From Melitaea cinxia (lineage: Eukaryota; Arthropoda; Insecta; Lepidoptera; Nymphalidae), in assembly GCF_905220565.1 (NCBI RefSeq), contig NC_059396.1, forward strand, positions 9,459,206 to 9,523,205: DNA of 64,000 nt, written 5' to 3'. Positions 45,283 to 57,300 of the stretch are shown here, in pieces. A program made the translations under genes and the position numbers. Under the pieces are notes generated by a model that was given only the letters and a program-made list of their open reading frames with translations, was not told the origin of the DNA and made no database searches. The stretch's first letter is position 1. The number at the start of each line of letters is the position of its first letter.

Positions 45283-45895
45283 GCTATGTATATTGCCGGA
45301 GGCGTGGACCAGGAGTGTGGTGGTGCTGTTCTTTAAGAGAGGCGATAAGTCTCTGTTGAAGAATTACAGACCGCTCTCACTTCTGAGCCACGTCTATAAG
45401 CTGTTTTCGAGCGTTGTTACGAATCGTCTCGCCAGAAGACTCGACGAAATCCAACCATCAGAGCAGGCTGAGTTTCGAAATAGCTACAGCATCGTGGACC
45501 ACACCCACACCGTTCGGCAGATTATTCAATAGACAGAAGAATATAATCAGCCGCTGTGTATGGCATTTGTGGACTACGAGAAAGCCTTCAACTCTGTCAA
45601 GACCTGGGCTGTCCTGGACTCACTGCAGAGATGTCATATCGACTGGCGATATATCGAGATACTGAAATATATCAACGATGCGGCGACGATGACCGTTCAC
45701 GTCCAGGACCAGAGAACATGACTTATTTCCCTCCGGCGTGGGGTAAGACAGGGAGATGTAGATTAGATTGGGAAGAACGAGGCATCAACGTCAACGGTGA
45801 ATTAATCACTCACCTTCGTTTCGCCGACGATATTGTTATCTTTGCGGAGACGTTGGATGAGGTAGGCCAAATGCTCGTCAGCCTGTATACTAACA
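45283..45895 (+). mobile_element. Degenerate RTE-clade LINE fragment
   Basis: It reads RSVVVLFFKRGDKSLLKNYR, then a stop at 45530, FVDYEKAFNSVKTWAVLDSL, RRGVRQGD, a deletion, and GINVNGELITHLRFADDIVI. These are reverse-transcriptase motifs of the RTE clade. Several stops and missing segments make it non-functional. Confidence 0.8.
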
Positions 45896-46829
45896 TAATA
45901 TACAAACATAATAAATATATAAACATAACTTTCGTTTTGTCCAAGTTCATATAGAGACCAAACTTCTGCCTATAATCGCATAACAAATGTTAGCAATGAC
46001 AGTAAGACATTAACATAATCCTACAAGTTTATAATGTCGCGCGCGTCATATGGAATACGAACTAAGTATTGTGTTTTTAACATTGGTCGGTTTAACAACG
46101 AAATTAGGCACAGCCTAAGAATAACCTGTCAAATTAAATTGTCTTGAATTCGATACCGTTTGTACTAATAATTATGATTTTTGACACGGTCGCGTAATCG
46201 CAACATACCACAGAGTAATAGTATGACAATTCACTTTTAATTTTTCGTTTGTGCGTTCTTGTTATTAGTGAAAATATTAATATATTAGTAATGAGTAAGT
46301 TTACTTGTGAAATATGTAACGGAGACGTGTATTTGATGAAAGTAAATAGTGCATGAAATTCAATACGTTCGATTTTACAGATAAATTAAAAATTGTTCAG
46401 GCGTATCGATTTAACATAACACATGACGTTATAATTTTTCTTTATTAATAAATAAACAAGTACTTTTATAAAGCATACTATTTCGTAACTAATTAATACC
46501 TAGTGTTATCAATGATTTCCTATGTTTGACATAAACGAAATTATCAGAGTGCTGGCCTTATGAGGTCACTATGTCTATCCAGTAACTGATTTGTTTGATA
46601 GTTATCAGGTGGTTGCTGTACGTGTATTTGTATGCCTGCATTATTAGTATAAATGCACTTTACGTGTCCCACAATTTACTTGTCTGTTCTTGAAATTATC
46701 TAAAAGCCTCTATTCCCAACAAAATTTAAATAAAATAGGGTAAAATTGTGAGAAAGTAAGTGCAGTGTGGCTGTTCATACTTTTTTTGACTGCCTACCCT
46801 GTCTAAAAACTTTATGCACGCCACTGCTA
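45896..46829. other. Gene-free stretch
   Basis: No repeat or gene recognised. A 21-codon frame at 46291 with two cysteines (CEICNGD) is too short to call. Confidence 0.4.
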
Positions 46830-47048
46830 TCAGGTGTATTGTGTACATGATAACAGCCGGGAACGACAGCTTAACGTTATCTCCGAGGCACAATGGTAAG
46901 ACTCGCAAGGACTGCACAAACACCCACACCACGGCAAACATTTGTATGGCCAATACAAGTGTTTGTCATGTGCGGGGATCGAACCCGCAATCGTCAGCGC
47001 AACAGCCACTAACCAGTGCTGTGATCGTTGCGCCAACGTGTCGTCCTT
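46830..47048 (-). mobile_element. tRNA-derived SINE
   Basis: On the minus strand, a head with box A-like GGCGCAACGATCACAGC and box B GGTTCGATCCC (46985-46975), then a body with 'gcttaacgttatctccgagg' in reverse. It belongs to the same family as 58705-58901. Confidence 0.75.
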
Positions 47049-47082
47049 TATAGGTCATGCTAGTAAAATAATTATTACGATA

Positions 47083-47256
47083 TAGTCTAGCAGCCACCGA
47101 ATGTCCTTACAGTGATTAGTAAAACTACAATAGCTACCCGTATTACGCATTTTCACAAAGGAAAAAGTTAGGTATCTCGTTGAACCGAACATACGCACAA
47201 AAATTTAGCCTGTTATTCATCACAGATAGAAATATTCGGTGGCTACTGGACTACTA
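47083..47256. mobile_element. Small inverted-repeat element (MITE)
   Basis: The ends 'agtctagcagccaccgaat' and, inverted, 'agtccagtagccaccgaat' enclose about 170 bp. No clear target duplication. Confidence 0.5.
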
Positions 47257-47639
47257 AATGCATAGTAGTGTTGCGGTTTAGCTAAGATAGAAAACGAGAG
47301 CAGGGTGATCTGAAGGGAGAGCTTGCAGCCGAACTTCAGTTTGAATGAACTTAAAAGCGTGGAGGCTATGTATCACTACATTTTGCCACTCCATCCAAAA
47401 AGAGTTCAATATGACGCGCGGGAATCCTAGCAGGGCATCAAGCCGCCCGAGGCGATTGATAAGAGTAGCATAGGTAGTGGTATTAAATTATAACGTTATA
47501 TGCGATCGAAAAAAAAATTAATAAAAGTAGATATGAACTTTTTGTACCCTACAACTACCGCAAGAATCTCCAGGCCGCGCGTTAATATTCGTTAAAAGTG
47601 TTCCAATCCAAAATTCCAACTAGTATCTTAGAATAAATA

Positions 47640-48200
47640 ATTTTATCTATTTTTGTATATTAGGATCAAAGTAAATTTGTGATTATAATGATCAATTAAA
47701 CAAAGTTTAATTACTATTTTTGGAATAGCTTAAAACATAAATAATAAAAAACGAAGATGTTTTATTTACAAAAAAAGTGTGTGTACTTATGTGCGCACGT
47801 AAAAATTTATACTTCATTGGCTAGCTAACTTCACGCTGCTAACTCCTTCTTCGTTGACTAGCTAACTTCTGGGGTCAGTTTTTTTTTTGTGACGGTGTAT
47901 ATCGTAGAAATTTACTCTGGTTATTTTTCCTTAACGCGCTAAAAGGAGTATAACTTCAAAAAATATTTATACATTTCATGTAAGTGCGTGCGCAAAAATA
48001 TCGATAATTTTTTAGACAATCTACACTACTATACGACTTCTGGTACAATAATATTTGGACAACACTATGCTTCACTACTACCAATTTAACGAAGAAAAGA
48101 AAAATAGACCTCAACAGCAAAGTTGGTACCCTGCGTATAGTAAACCGAGCTAAACCGTGTCAATGAAGTGTCACGTCTTTACCTATTTATCCTTTATATA
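47640..48200 (+). repeat. Diverged duplicate segment, copy A
   Basis: It resembles 49850-50250 in several blocks in the same order ('tatattaggatcaaagtaaa', 'ataaataataaaaa', then the WDR55-promoter-like block 48035-48190). It contains atatcgata near 47999. Confidence 0.6.
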
Positions 48201-48209
48201 CTCTTAGCT

Positions 48210-48860
48210 TTGACTTTTATTCGTACGCAGTAGGCACCAAATTAGGATAGTTTGTCAAGTTAAGATAGCTTACATCTGAATAATCTAGAATAGATAAGAG
48301 AGTTTGCCAACATAATTTTGGTAGGAATTGGCAGAATGGATTTAAGGCGACGTAACGAATTCAGTGCTTCAAAAGTTATTATTACTGTATAGTGAGATTG
48401 TTTCTTATAAGTAGGCAAGGCTCTTCAGAATCATGTTAATTTAGTATATCTAATGAAATTACTATTATCTAAACTGTAATATTGTTTTCTTTTAATTGTC
48501 ACTGAAAAGTGCATTAATTACTTTCAAGTAACAACTTTGAAAGTATATATTTAATTTGGTAAATATCTACTACAATTTATATCTTAGAATTCCTTTTTCT
48601 AAGTAATTGTGCAGTGTTTTTAAAAAGATATTCATAATAATATGATGCAAACCTTATCAAATAGAAAAATTAGTTTATCCATTTGTTTTGAACTTATTCA
48701 TTTATTTGAGTTTTCAATTTAGCTTTACACTTATATTTTTATTTCTTGCCTTAGATAGCCCATCAATAGGTAATACATTGCTTAAACAGAAGATAATAAT
48801 AATATAATATTACAACCCTGCTTTATTATCATTGTACGGTAATTGACTGTAAGTATATAG
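48210..48860. other. Gene-free stretch
   Basis: AT-rich DNA, nothing recognised. Confidence 0.4.
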
Positions 48861-49190
48861 TGCTGTGTGGCTACGGCACTAAAGAATTTAGCCACCCCCT
48901 CTCTTCCCGTGGGTGTCGTAAGAGGCGACTAAGGGATAACAAGGTTCCACAACCACCTTGGAACTTAAGAAGCCGACCGATGGCGGGATAACCATCCAAC
49001 TGCTGGCTTTGAAATACACAGGCCGAAGACGGGCAGCAGCGTCTTCGGTGCGACAAAGCCAGTACTGCGGTCACCAACCCGCCTGCCCAGCGTGGTGACT
49101 ATGGGCAAAACACATGAGTTCACGTTATTTTTGGCGTAAACTTGTGGAGGCCTATGTCCAGCAGTGGACTGTATAGGCTGTAATGATGAT
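48861..49190 (+). mobile_element. (ATG)n-tailed retroposon
   Basis: A near full-length copy from 'tgctgtgtggctacggcact' to 'taatgatgat', the same family as 37948-38284 and 53604-53940. Confidence 0.85.
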
Positions 49191-49240
49191 ATAGTTCTGA
49201 AGTTTTGCATTGTAAATATATATAATATTAAAACGAAATT

Positions 49241-49658
49241 TGTTAGGGGGGACACCCCTTTCATCGGACGATGGGCGGAATGGGTGGGTAAGAAATGTAA
49301 AGTGGACTGTATAATGGACTGAGGAAAGGTGTTGGAACTTACTTAGTAGTGCAGGTCGATGAGGCGTGGCGAAGCAAGTCCTTGGACTCGATGGCGCGGG
49401 TAGGAAATCGCACTCCTGAGTTGATGTTTCTTCCGATGTATTAAACTACACTTGTTGTATATGTATATTCGATATATTACGAGAGACCGGCCTATAGTAT
49501 TAATGAGCGGGGGTGAAACGCGGTCGCGCGCCTTTTTGTACAGGAATTAACTTGTCTCGTCGGCGTTTTTATTCGAACTGTAATCGCTCACTGCGCTCGC
49601 GTCGAATGAATGAGCGAACGAGTGTACGATTCATACGTCGCGCTTGGTGGCGCGAACA
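49241..49658 (-). repeat. Solo LTR
   Basis: A 418-bp block beginning TGTTAGGGG and ending GCGAACA on the plus strand, with AAATT on both sides (49236-49240, 49659-49663). TG..CA ends plus a 5-bp duplication define an LTR left by recombination. The minus-strand reading has AATAAA and a GTAAGTT donor and is the likely sense, which is inference. It is GC-rich and unlike the BEL LTRs at 10.9 and 16.5 kb. Confidence 0.85.
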
Positions 49659-49849
49659 AAATTTATTTCAAATATTGTTGTTATAAAATATTACTAAATT
49701 ATTGTTATGAGTAATCCATAAAAGGTGTATAATGTCTATGTAGATTTGTCCTACAGGTGGTATCTTAAAATAAATAAACGCATTTTGCAGTGAACATTGA
49801 AAATGGTGTGAAATCGTGAACATTTGTTGTGCTTTAGAAATTTATGTAC

Positions 49850-50250
49850 TAAAATTTTTACCATAATTTTATTTATTTTGGTATATTAGGATCAAGTAAA
49901 TTTGTTATCATTAAAATCAATTGAACACAGGCTAATTAATATTTTTAGAAGAGTTTTAAATATAAATAATAAAAAATAAAACTTTGTTTTCTGTATTAAA
50001 AAAACAAAATAAAATTCAAGCAAGCACGTGTCCAAAAATATCGATAATTTTATCGACAATTAGTATCGACTTCTGATACGATAATATTTGAACAACACTA
50101 TGCTTCATTATTACCAATTTAACGAAAAAAAATAGAGCTCAACTTCAAAGTTGGTATGCTGTGTATAGTAAACCTTGAATCCGGTGAGCTCAAACGCGTC
50201 AATGAAGTGACACCTCTTTACCTTTATATACTTTTTGTTATATACTCTTT
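49850..50250 (+). repeat. Diverged duplicate segment, copy B
   Basis: It pairs with 47640-48200. It includes aaatatcgataattttatcg (about 50034) and the WDR55-promoter-like block 50070-50240. Confidence 0.6.
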
Positions 50251-50671
50251 GATAATTGGTAACCAGTTAGTCAGTTACGCACTTTTACATCGTATGTTGG
50301 TCGTACGAGTCACGTAAATGTACCTTGTTCAAGTTGTGGAATTTTGCAGGTAAAACATAATAATATGCCTTAAAACCTTTGTTGCCATAAAATAATTGAG
50401 TCACAAATTGATGTTACAATTTATATGCGATAATAAATAAACTGATAATTTTTTTTTTTTAGAATTTAAAAATTGTTCAGATTTTTTCGGCAAAAATAAT
50501 TTAAGACGGTGCTTGTGGTGACACTATAACGCATTTAATTAAACGGAATCAAGGTAATATACTAACATTTTAGTTACTGTTACTTACATTGTTGAAAAAA
50601 AAAATGATTGTTTTTAAAATACTGAAAATGTTTAATTTTTCACAGTAAACAGCTATAAAATTTGTTTTTTT

Positions 50672-51285
50672 TTTAACCGACTTCCAAAAAAGGAGGAGGT
50701 TCTCAATTCGACTGTTTTTTTTTTATTTTTTTTTTATGTATGTTACATCAGAACTTTTGACCGGGTGGAGCAATTTCGACAAATTTTCTTTTAATCGAAA
50801 GGTGGTGTGTGCCTATTGGTCCCATTTAAATTTATTTGAGATCTAACAACTACTTTTCGAGCTATATCTAATAATACGTTTTTACTTGACGCTTTTTTCG
50901 TCGACCTACGTTGTATTATACCGCATAACTTTCTACTGGATGTACCGATTTTGATAATTCTTTTTTTGTTGGAAAGGAGATATCCCAAGTTTAGTACCAT
51001 GATAAGGAAACCAGGATCTGATGATGGGATCCCAGAGAAATCGAGGGAACTTCTTGAAAATCCGCAATAACTTTTTACTGGGTGTACCGATTTTAATAAT
51101 TTTTAATTTAATCGAAAGCTGATGTTTATCGTGTAGTCACATATAAATTTTATCGAGATCTGATAACTACTTTTTGAGTAATCTTTGATAACGCGCAGTT
51201 ACTTGACTATTTTTTCGTCGATCTACGTTGTATTACTCGTCGATGTAATTGAAGTCGGTTTTTTTTTCGTTTGCGAGCAAACACA
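50672..51285 (+). repeat. Dispersed 'accgacttcc' repeat, long copy
   Basis: It runs from 'aaccgacttccaaaaaagga' to 'gaagtcggtttttttttcg', so the ends are inverted (accgacttc / gaagtcggt). Inside are repeated phrases such as 'tactgg(a/g)tgtaccgatttt'. Non-coding. Confidence 0.75.
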
Positions 51286-52900
51286 ATTATTTAATATAAT
51301 TTTTCTTATAAAGAAATCAAAGTTCATAACATGAATATCATAATACCACGTTGATGTATCATAATAAAAAAACGAAAAATAAATCTTGGTGATTTCGTTT
51401 ATTTTATCATAGTAGTAATAAATTGGTTCTTTTTTAGTACATAAGTATAAAATAAAAAACTATTTTTAATAGTAATTCAATGATTGTTATTAAGAAACAA
51501 GTTATGGTTTTTTTATTGTTGTTGTTGTGTTTGTTTTTTGTCTTACAATTCTTTTTAGGAATCATTTTAAGATGATTTTATAAAAATCTTTTGGTGATAA
51601 TGGTAGAAGCTAAAAATAGTTTAGTGACCATGTGCATCTCTTTGTTTTGTTATGTAAATCGCCTTTAGTCAACAACAAAGAGTATAAAATAAAATAAATA
51701 AAGATTTGTAATGGTTCGCCACAAAATTGAAAGAGAATTTTTTTGTTCATTTCCTATTAAAACTTCCATATTTTGTTACTGAAATAACTTAATATTTTTT
51801 TTCCTAAATAGTAGGTATGTAAAGTGTTTTGTAATAATAAAATAATTATTTAGATTAAAAATAAAAAAAATTACATTCATAGCTTTTAAATCTTGTGTTA
51901 AACTAGATTTTTCGGTGGATACAACCACGCGTACTGTACATAAACGCATTTAAACGTACAGATAATTTCTTATATAAAGTTCAATGTGGACCTAATGGAA
52001 ATCAAAACACAACTTCAAAAAATAAAAACGAATAATATGCGCCACCGAGTTATTTTGTTATGTTTTTTTTAAAAACTATTTAGTCTTTTACAAATGCTAT
52101 AATATTTCAAATTATTCATTTGCTACTCGTGTTGTATACAAAATTTTACACATAAAATTACAATATTTAAGATCAAACATGATCACTGCAAGACCACTGC
52201 AAATTTTACATTTCAATAGATATTTTTAATCTAATTCTAAGTTACTTTAAATATAGTTTATATTGGTTCATAAATAAATAGGTTTTTGTTATTATTAGAC
52301 TATTACAAACCTTTTTTGTTTTTAAAATACAAACAATCTAGGGCTATTCAAACATTTTTTTTTATCAAACATGATTTGTTAAAACAAGCAAATGAGCTAC
52401 GTCATATAAGTTAATAAAATAAAAATTGCACAATTCAGCAAAATCATTCTTAACTATTGTGAAAATTAAATTAAATTATAGTGGTAAAAAAACTATTCAT
52501 ACTTAATTAAATTTCTACACAAAATAAAATTATTGTAATTTAAAACCCGCACGGACTAAAACCTCTGGAATTTTCCTCCTCTCGTAATTTCAAAGCCATT
52601 ATAAATTTTGTCTTTACGTTTATTATTAATATTCCGTGAAATAAAAGCAATATCTTATTATTAGTGATATTTAATCCTTACATAGTATAAAACAAAGTCG
52701 CTTTCCGCTGTCTGTATGCTTATCTTTAAAACTACGCAACAGATTTTTGATGCGGTTTTCTTTAGTAAATTAAAAGTAATTTAAACAGGAACACTGATAG
52801 TTTTTGACACTACTACTACACAAAATAAGAATAAAAAGTTATGATATTTTTAAAAACTTAATTAAAGAAATGTCAGATGTTACGTTCGAATCTTTAAAGC
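51286..52900. other. Gene-free AT-rich stretch upstream of timeless
   Basis: No gene or named repeat seen. Long A and T runs dominate. Confidence 0.4.
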
Positions 52901-52948
52901 CCGTGGGCGTCTTCATTACATCGATTGAACCCCACTGCGTCCGACCGG

Positions 52949-53019
52949 CACGTGGACTGTACACGCGACTCGCGTGACCAACTGTTCGATCGCATTGCTC
53001 TCACGTGGGCTGTCACGTG
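52949..53019 (+). promoter_or_regulatory. Three CACGTG E-boxes upstream of timeless
   Basis: CACGTG occurs at 52949-52954, 53002-53007 and 53014-53019. The last two are separated by exactly 6 bp (ggctgt). CACGTG is the target of the CLOCK-CYCLE dimer, and tandem E-boxes with a 6-7 bp spacer are the arrangement known from clock promoters. They lie in an unusually GC-rich island (about 52915-53040) about 1.3 kb before the timeless start codon, where a promoter or non-coding first exon is expected. Confidence 0.7.
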
Positions 53020-53180
53020 GCCTCTCCTAGGGCACTTCTTCATACGTATTTTCATAATGGTTATTAGTAATAAATTAAAGTAAAACACTTTTAAAAAACA
53101 AGCTATAATTTTATTCGCGCTAAAAAGGATACAATAAACTTTAAGTATCAAAATGTAATGTCATTACACAATTTATATGA

Positions 53181-53430
53181 TACTAGCTGTGCTCGCGATT
53201 TCGTCCGCGTGGAATAGGGGCTTTACATGTTCAACGTGTTTCTTTAAATTGGCATAACTTATTTATGAACCGATTGACATGAAACAAACACTTATACTAA
53301 GTTTGCCACAATATATGAGTAAAAACCACATCTAAATTGGATAAGCCGTTTCTGAGAGTAGCGTGCACAAACGCACAAACAGACAAAAATTCTGACAATC
53401 ATTGTTTAGGGTATTATTTCTCATATATCT
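53181..53430 (+). repeat. Dispersed 'ctagctgtgctcgcg' repeat
   Basis: It starts 'actagctgtgctcgcgattt' and continues to the 'gacaaaaattctgacaatc' region, a typical lepidopteran repeat. Confidence 0.55.
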
Positions 53431-53462
53431 TAAATGTAAATATAAAAATGTTGTTATTTTAA

Positions 53463-53562
53463 ATTTTCTGTACTAACACTAGGTTATAAGAAACATTGTT
53501 ACTAACACTAAGTATATGGGCTAGTCCTGAAATAAATGTTATTATTCTTATTATTATTATAA
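53463..53562 (+). mobile_element. LINE 3' tail fragment
   Basis: It matches the 3' end of the LINE at 40257-41157 ('ggctagtcctgaaataaa' plus ATT repeats) and nothing more. Confidence 0.65.
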
Positions 53563-53603
53563 ATGTACAGACAGCGACTCGTTACATTTTTAATATAATT
53601 CAT

Positions 53604-53940
53604 TATCATCACTTCAGCTTATTGCAGTCCACTGCTGGACATAGGCCTCCACAAGTTCGCGCCAAAAATGGCGTGAACTCATGTGTGTTGGCCATAGTCA
53701 CCACGCTGGGCAGGCGGGTTGGTGTCCGCAGGGCTGGTTTTGTAGCACCGAAGACGCTGCTGCCCGTCTTCGACCTGTGTATTTCAAAGCCAGCAGTCGG
53801 ATGGTTATCCCGCCATCGGTCGGCTTTATAAGTTCCAAGGTGGTAGTGGAACTGTGTTATCCCTTAGTCGCCTCTTGCGACACCCACCGGAAGAGGGGGG
53901 GTGGCTATATTCTTTAATGCCGTAGCCAGTAGCCACACAT
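53604..53940 (-). mobile_element. (ATG)n-tailed retroposon
   Basis: A full-length minus-strand copy, between the E-box island and the timeless coding start. Confidence 0.85.
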
Positions 53941-54342
53941 CTTAAATAATATAATTATGTATTGATAAAAGCTTGTCATTTGTTAGTTAAATATCTATTG
54001 TCATCCAAACTAAACACGCATACAAATTTTAAGCTCAATCTGTTAAAGATTATACCTACGTATCAAAATTAAGTTTCAAGATTCCACCCTAATAAACATA
54101 CATTGCAAGTTAAATAGTAGCTAATGAAAAATAAAAAGAATCAATATTTTAACAAACACAAACATATAGGTACGTACCTGTTATGTATAAAATTATTGTC
54201 ATTTTCATTATTAGATAAATCAAAGAATATTAGCAGTAGCCGTTATTAAGTTCGTACTTATTCTTTAGTTTTTACTTTGTTTATGTACGGTAACCATAAG
54301 GTAAACTGAAACAGTGTGTTTCTTGATTTAAGTTTAAAAAAA

Positions 54343-57300
54343 ATGGAGTGGGTACTTCGAAGTCCACAGATTCATAATACCTTTAGCAACCTTGGCTTTA
54401 CAAATGCAGATGGATATCACGTAAATGGAAACTGCAATGGTAGGTATTACTTTATCAATTTACCGTGTCTGTTATTTACTATCATTGCATTAAGGTAATA
54501 AACAAGTTTTTCCTCTTTCAGCCGCCTTAGAATCGATACTTCAAAACATTTTATCTGAAGACAAACTTTTACGCACATATCGAAGAAGTGTTAGTTTCGG
54601 TCAAAACATTACAAAAGACCTCATACCTCTTTTAATTAATACCAAAGATGATAAGACAATAGAATTATTGATAAAGATATTAGTGAACTTGACGGTTCCG
54701 GTGGAATGCCTACTTTCAGTAGATACCATTAACAAAACTGATATCGGCCGACATGCTATATTTGAAATTAACAACCTACTTTCTTCTACGAAATTGGCAA
54801 GCACAGACCAACGCGTGTGTAAGGTTATCGTTGACTTTTTAAAAAAGAACTCTGCTGTCGAACAAAAGTCGAAATTGAGTGCGGAACAATGTACGAATAT
54901 TAGTAATACACTTTTATTTGTACGCAACGTATTACACATACCGGTGGATATTAATTGCCTCAATCCGACGTACACTCATCCGCCTCACACGATCCAAAAT
55001 CAGCTCTTATGGAACTTATTCAGTCAAAGTATCGACAAACTTCTTATAAAATTGATGACAATACCAGATGCGGTAAGTGATTGGCTATAAGTAAACATGC
55101 ATGCGCCATGCACATATGTGAAAGAGTGTAGCAGTATAAGCACGGGTCAGATGCCCCTGAGGAAATTTATGTCTAAATTTTGATAATGAAATCACCGTCT
55201 TAAGAGAAACATTTCCCTAAGTTACCACACATCTGAACGCGCTAGTTTAAAAAAAAATATTAAAATTATTATAAAAAAATTCTTTCTTGAGATCTCTTGA
55301 ATCAGTAGCTAAAATAATCTTTTAATTTTCATGCCACTTGAGTAGAAATACAACTGAACGCATAAAAGAAGTAAAAGTTCATCATAAAGAATTTAAAAAA
55401 AAAAAAAAAAATTAAACATAAAAAACAAAAACAAATAAAAATTCGTGATAGTGTCTCTTAAAATACGTGTGACTTAAAATTTTGAATTTGTGATATTCCG
55501 ATATATCAAATACTGCAAAGACTTCAAAAGTACCTTATTTAATGCTTCTTTAGTGTATCTAGCGATTGGTAGATAAATTACAAATAAATATTATATTGCA
55601 AGAGAATTTTTTTTTCAAAATTTGAAAAAAATTTTTTTTGAAAAACTAGCGCGGTCAGAGGTGTGGTAACTTAGGGAAATGTTTCTCTTAAGACAGTGAT
55701 TTCGTTATCAAAATTTAGACATAAATTTCCCCAGGTGCCCACCCGTGCTTATACTGTTACACTCTTTGAGTCACTTGAAGGGTAATTTTTTATTTTAATT
55801 TCTTGGATTGTGGCTTGGATTAACAAAAGTACTAAAATTAAATTTTAAAACAAAACGCTTGAATTTGTTTTTTCCTCACTTGTGGTAAGAATCAAGATGT
55901 TCGTTTTGTATTTTATTTAATTTACAGATAAATTGGGGCGTAACGATGGTACAATTGATAGCCCTAATTTACAAGGACCAACATGTAACCACATTGCACA
56001 AATTGCTGAATATGTGGGTCGAAACATCACTCTATGAAAGTTCAGAAGATAATGAGAGTAATACTTCTACACTGAATAGAGGAGGTACCCGAGTAAACGA
56101 AACTATGTTTTAATTCATCATAAACTGCTATAAGTATGACTTGTTAAACTTTTTTGATAACTACTAAAGGTTTTATTACACTTTGACAGGAAGCGATCAC
56201 TCCTCGCCTATGCTAACATCGGATTATACTTCGGACTCATCTGATACCAGTGCTAGTGGAAAAAGTAACGAAGAGCCGAATTCTGTATCAAGCTCCAGCA
56301 ACGAACTGCCAGTGAAGAAGCCCGTTCACCAGACACCATACCCTTTAAAACAGAGAATTAACAATAACGTTCGTACCAGCGACACCCTGCAGGAGCGCAA
56401 GAGAAAGAAAATTATTAAGAGGTGCAAAGCTAATATGTAAGTGGTGTTTAAATCTATATATGACTATATTCTTATAAAAATAGTTTAATTCGGTACTTTG
56501 AATTTTTTTTTTATATGATATCATTGTTATGTGTTGTAATAATGTATATAATTATTTTATCGATATAATCACAAGATCTATCTTTCCTTCTTTTTTTTTC
56601 TTCTTCTTTCCTTATCTTTATAATTTGAAGAGAAAAAGTGTGTTAGGTGTGGTCGTGTGGGTATATATTGCGTTTTGTAGGTTATAAAGCGTAACTAACC
56701 ATTACTAGATTATAATATATGCATTTTAATATATTGTTTAGCTAAAAATCTAAACTGAATCCAATTATTCCTGTAGTGACATTCTAATTTAATTAATTTC
56801 TAACAAACAAGTATTAAAATAATCGAACGTTTTTTTTTGGATTTCCAGTTTTGTTTAATATTGCTCTAAACATTTTCATTTGTTTTTCAGAATAAATGTT
56901 CAAGGATTGTCGTACAATACGCCGACAGATGACGATATTTCTAACGTATTGAAAGAATTTACTGTAGATTTCCTTTTAAAGGGCTACAACTCTCTGGTAC
57001 GCACCCTCCACACGCAGATACTCACGAATATGCAGTTAGAGATCGATACATCACATTTCTTTTGGCTGGTTACGTACTTTCTTAAGTTTGCGACTCAAAT
57101 TGAATTGGACGTAGAGCACGTTTGTTCGGTGTTGTCTTTTGATATAGTATCGTATCTCACCGCCGAAGGAGTTAATTTGTGCGAGCAGTTTGAGCTGGCC
57201 ATCAAATTGAACGGAGCTGACTTGAAGTCTAACATAAGAAGATTGCATCTAGTAAGTAATGTATTACTTCGATATAAGGTATTAATGGTCTATTGTAATG

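Noticed and set aside
46291..46356. Small zinc-finger-like peptide (CEICNGD)
   Set aside because: Only 21 codons with one Cys pair and no His/Cys partner; no splice or regulatory support.
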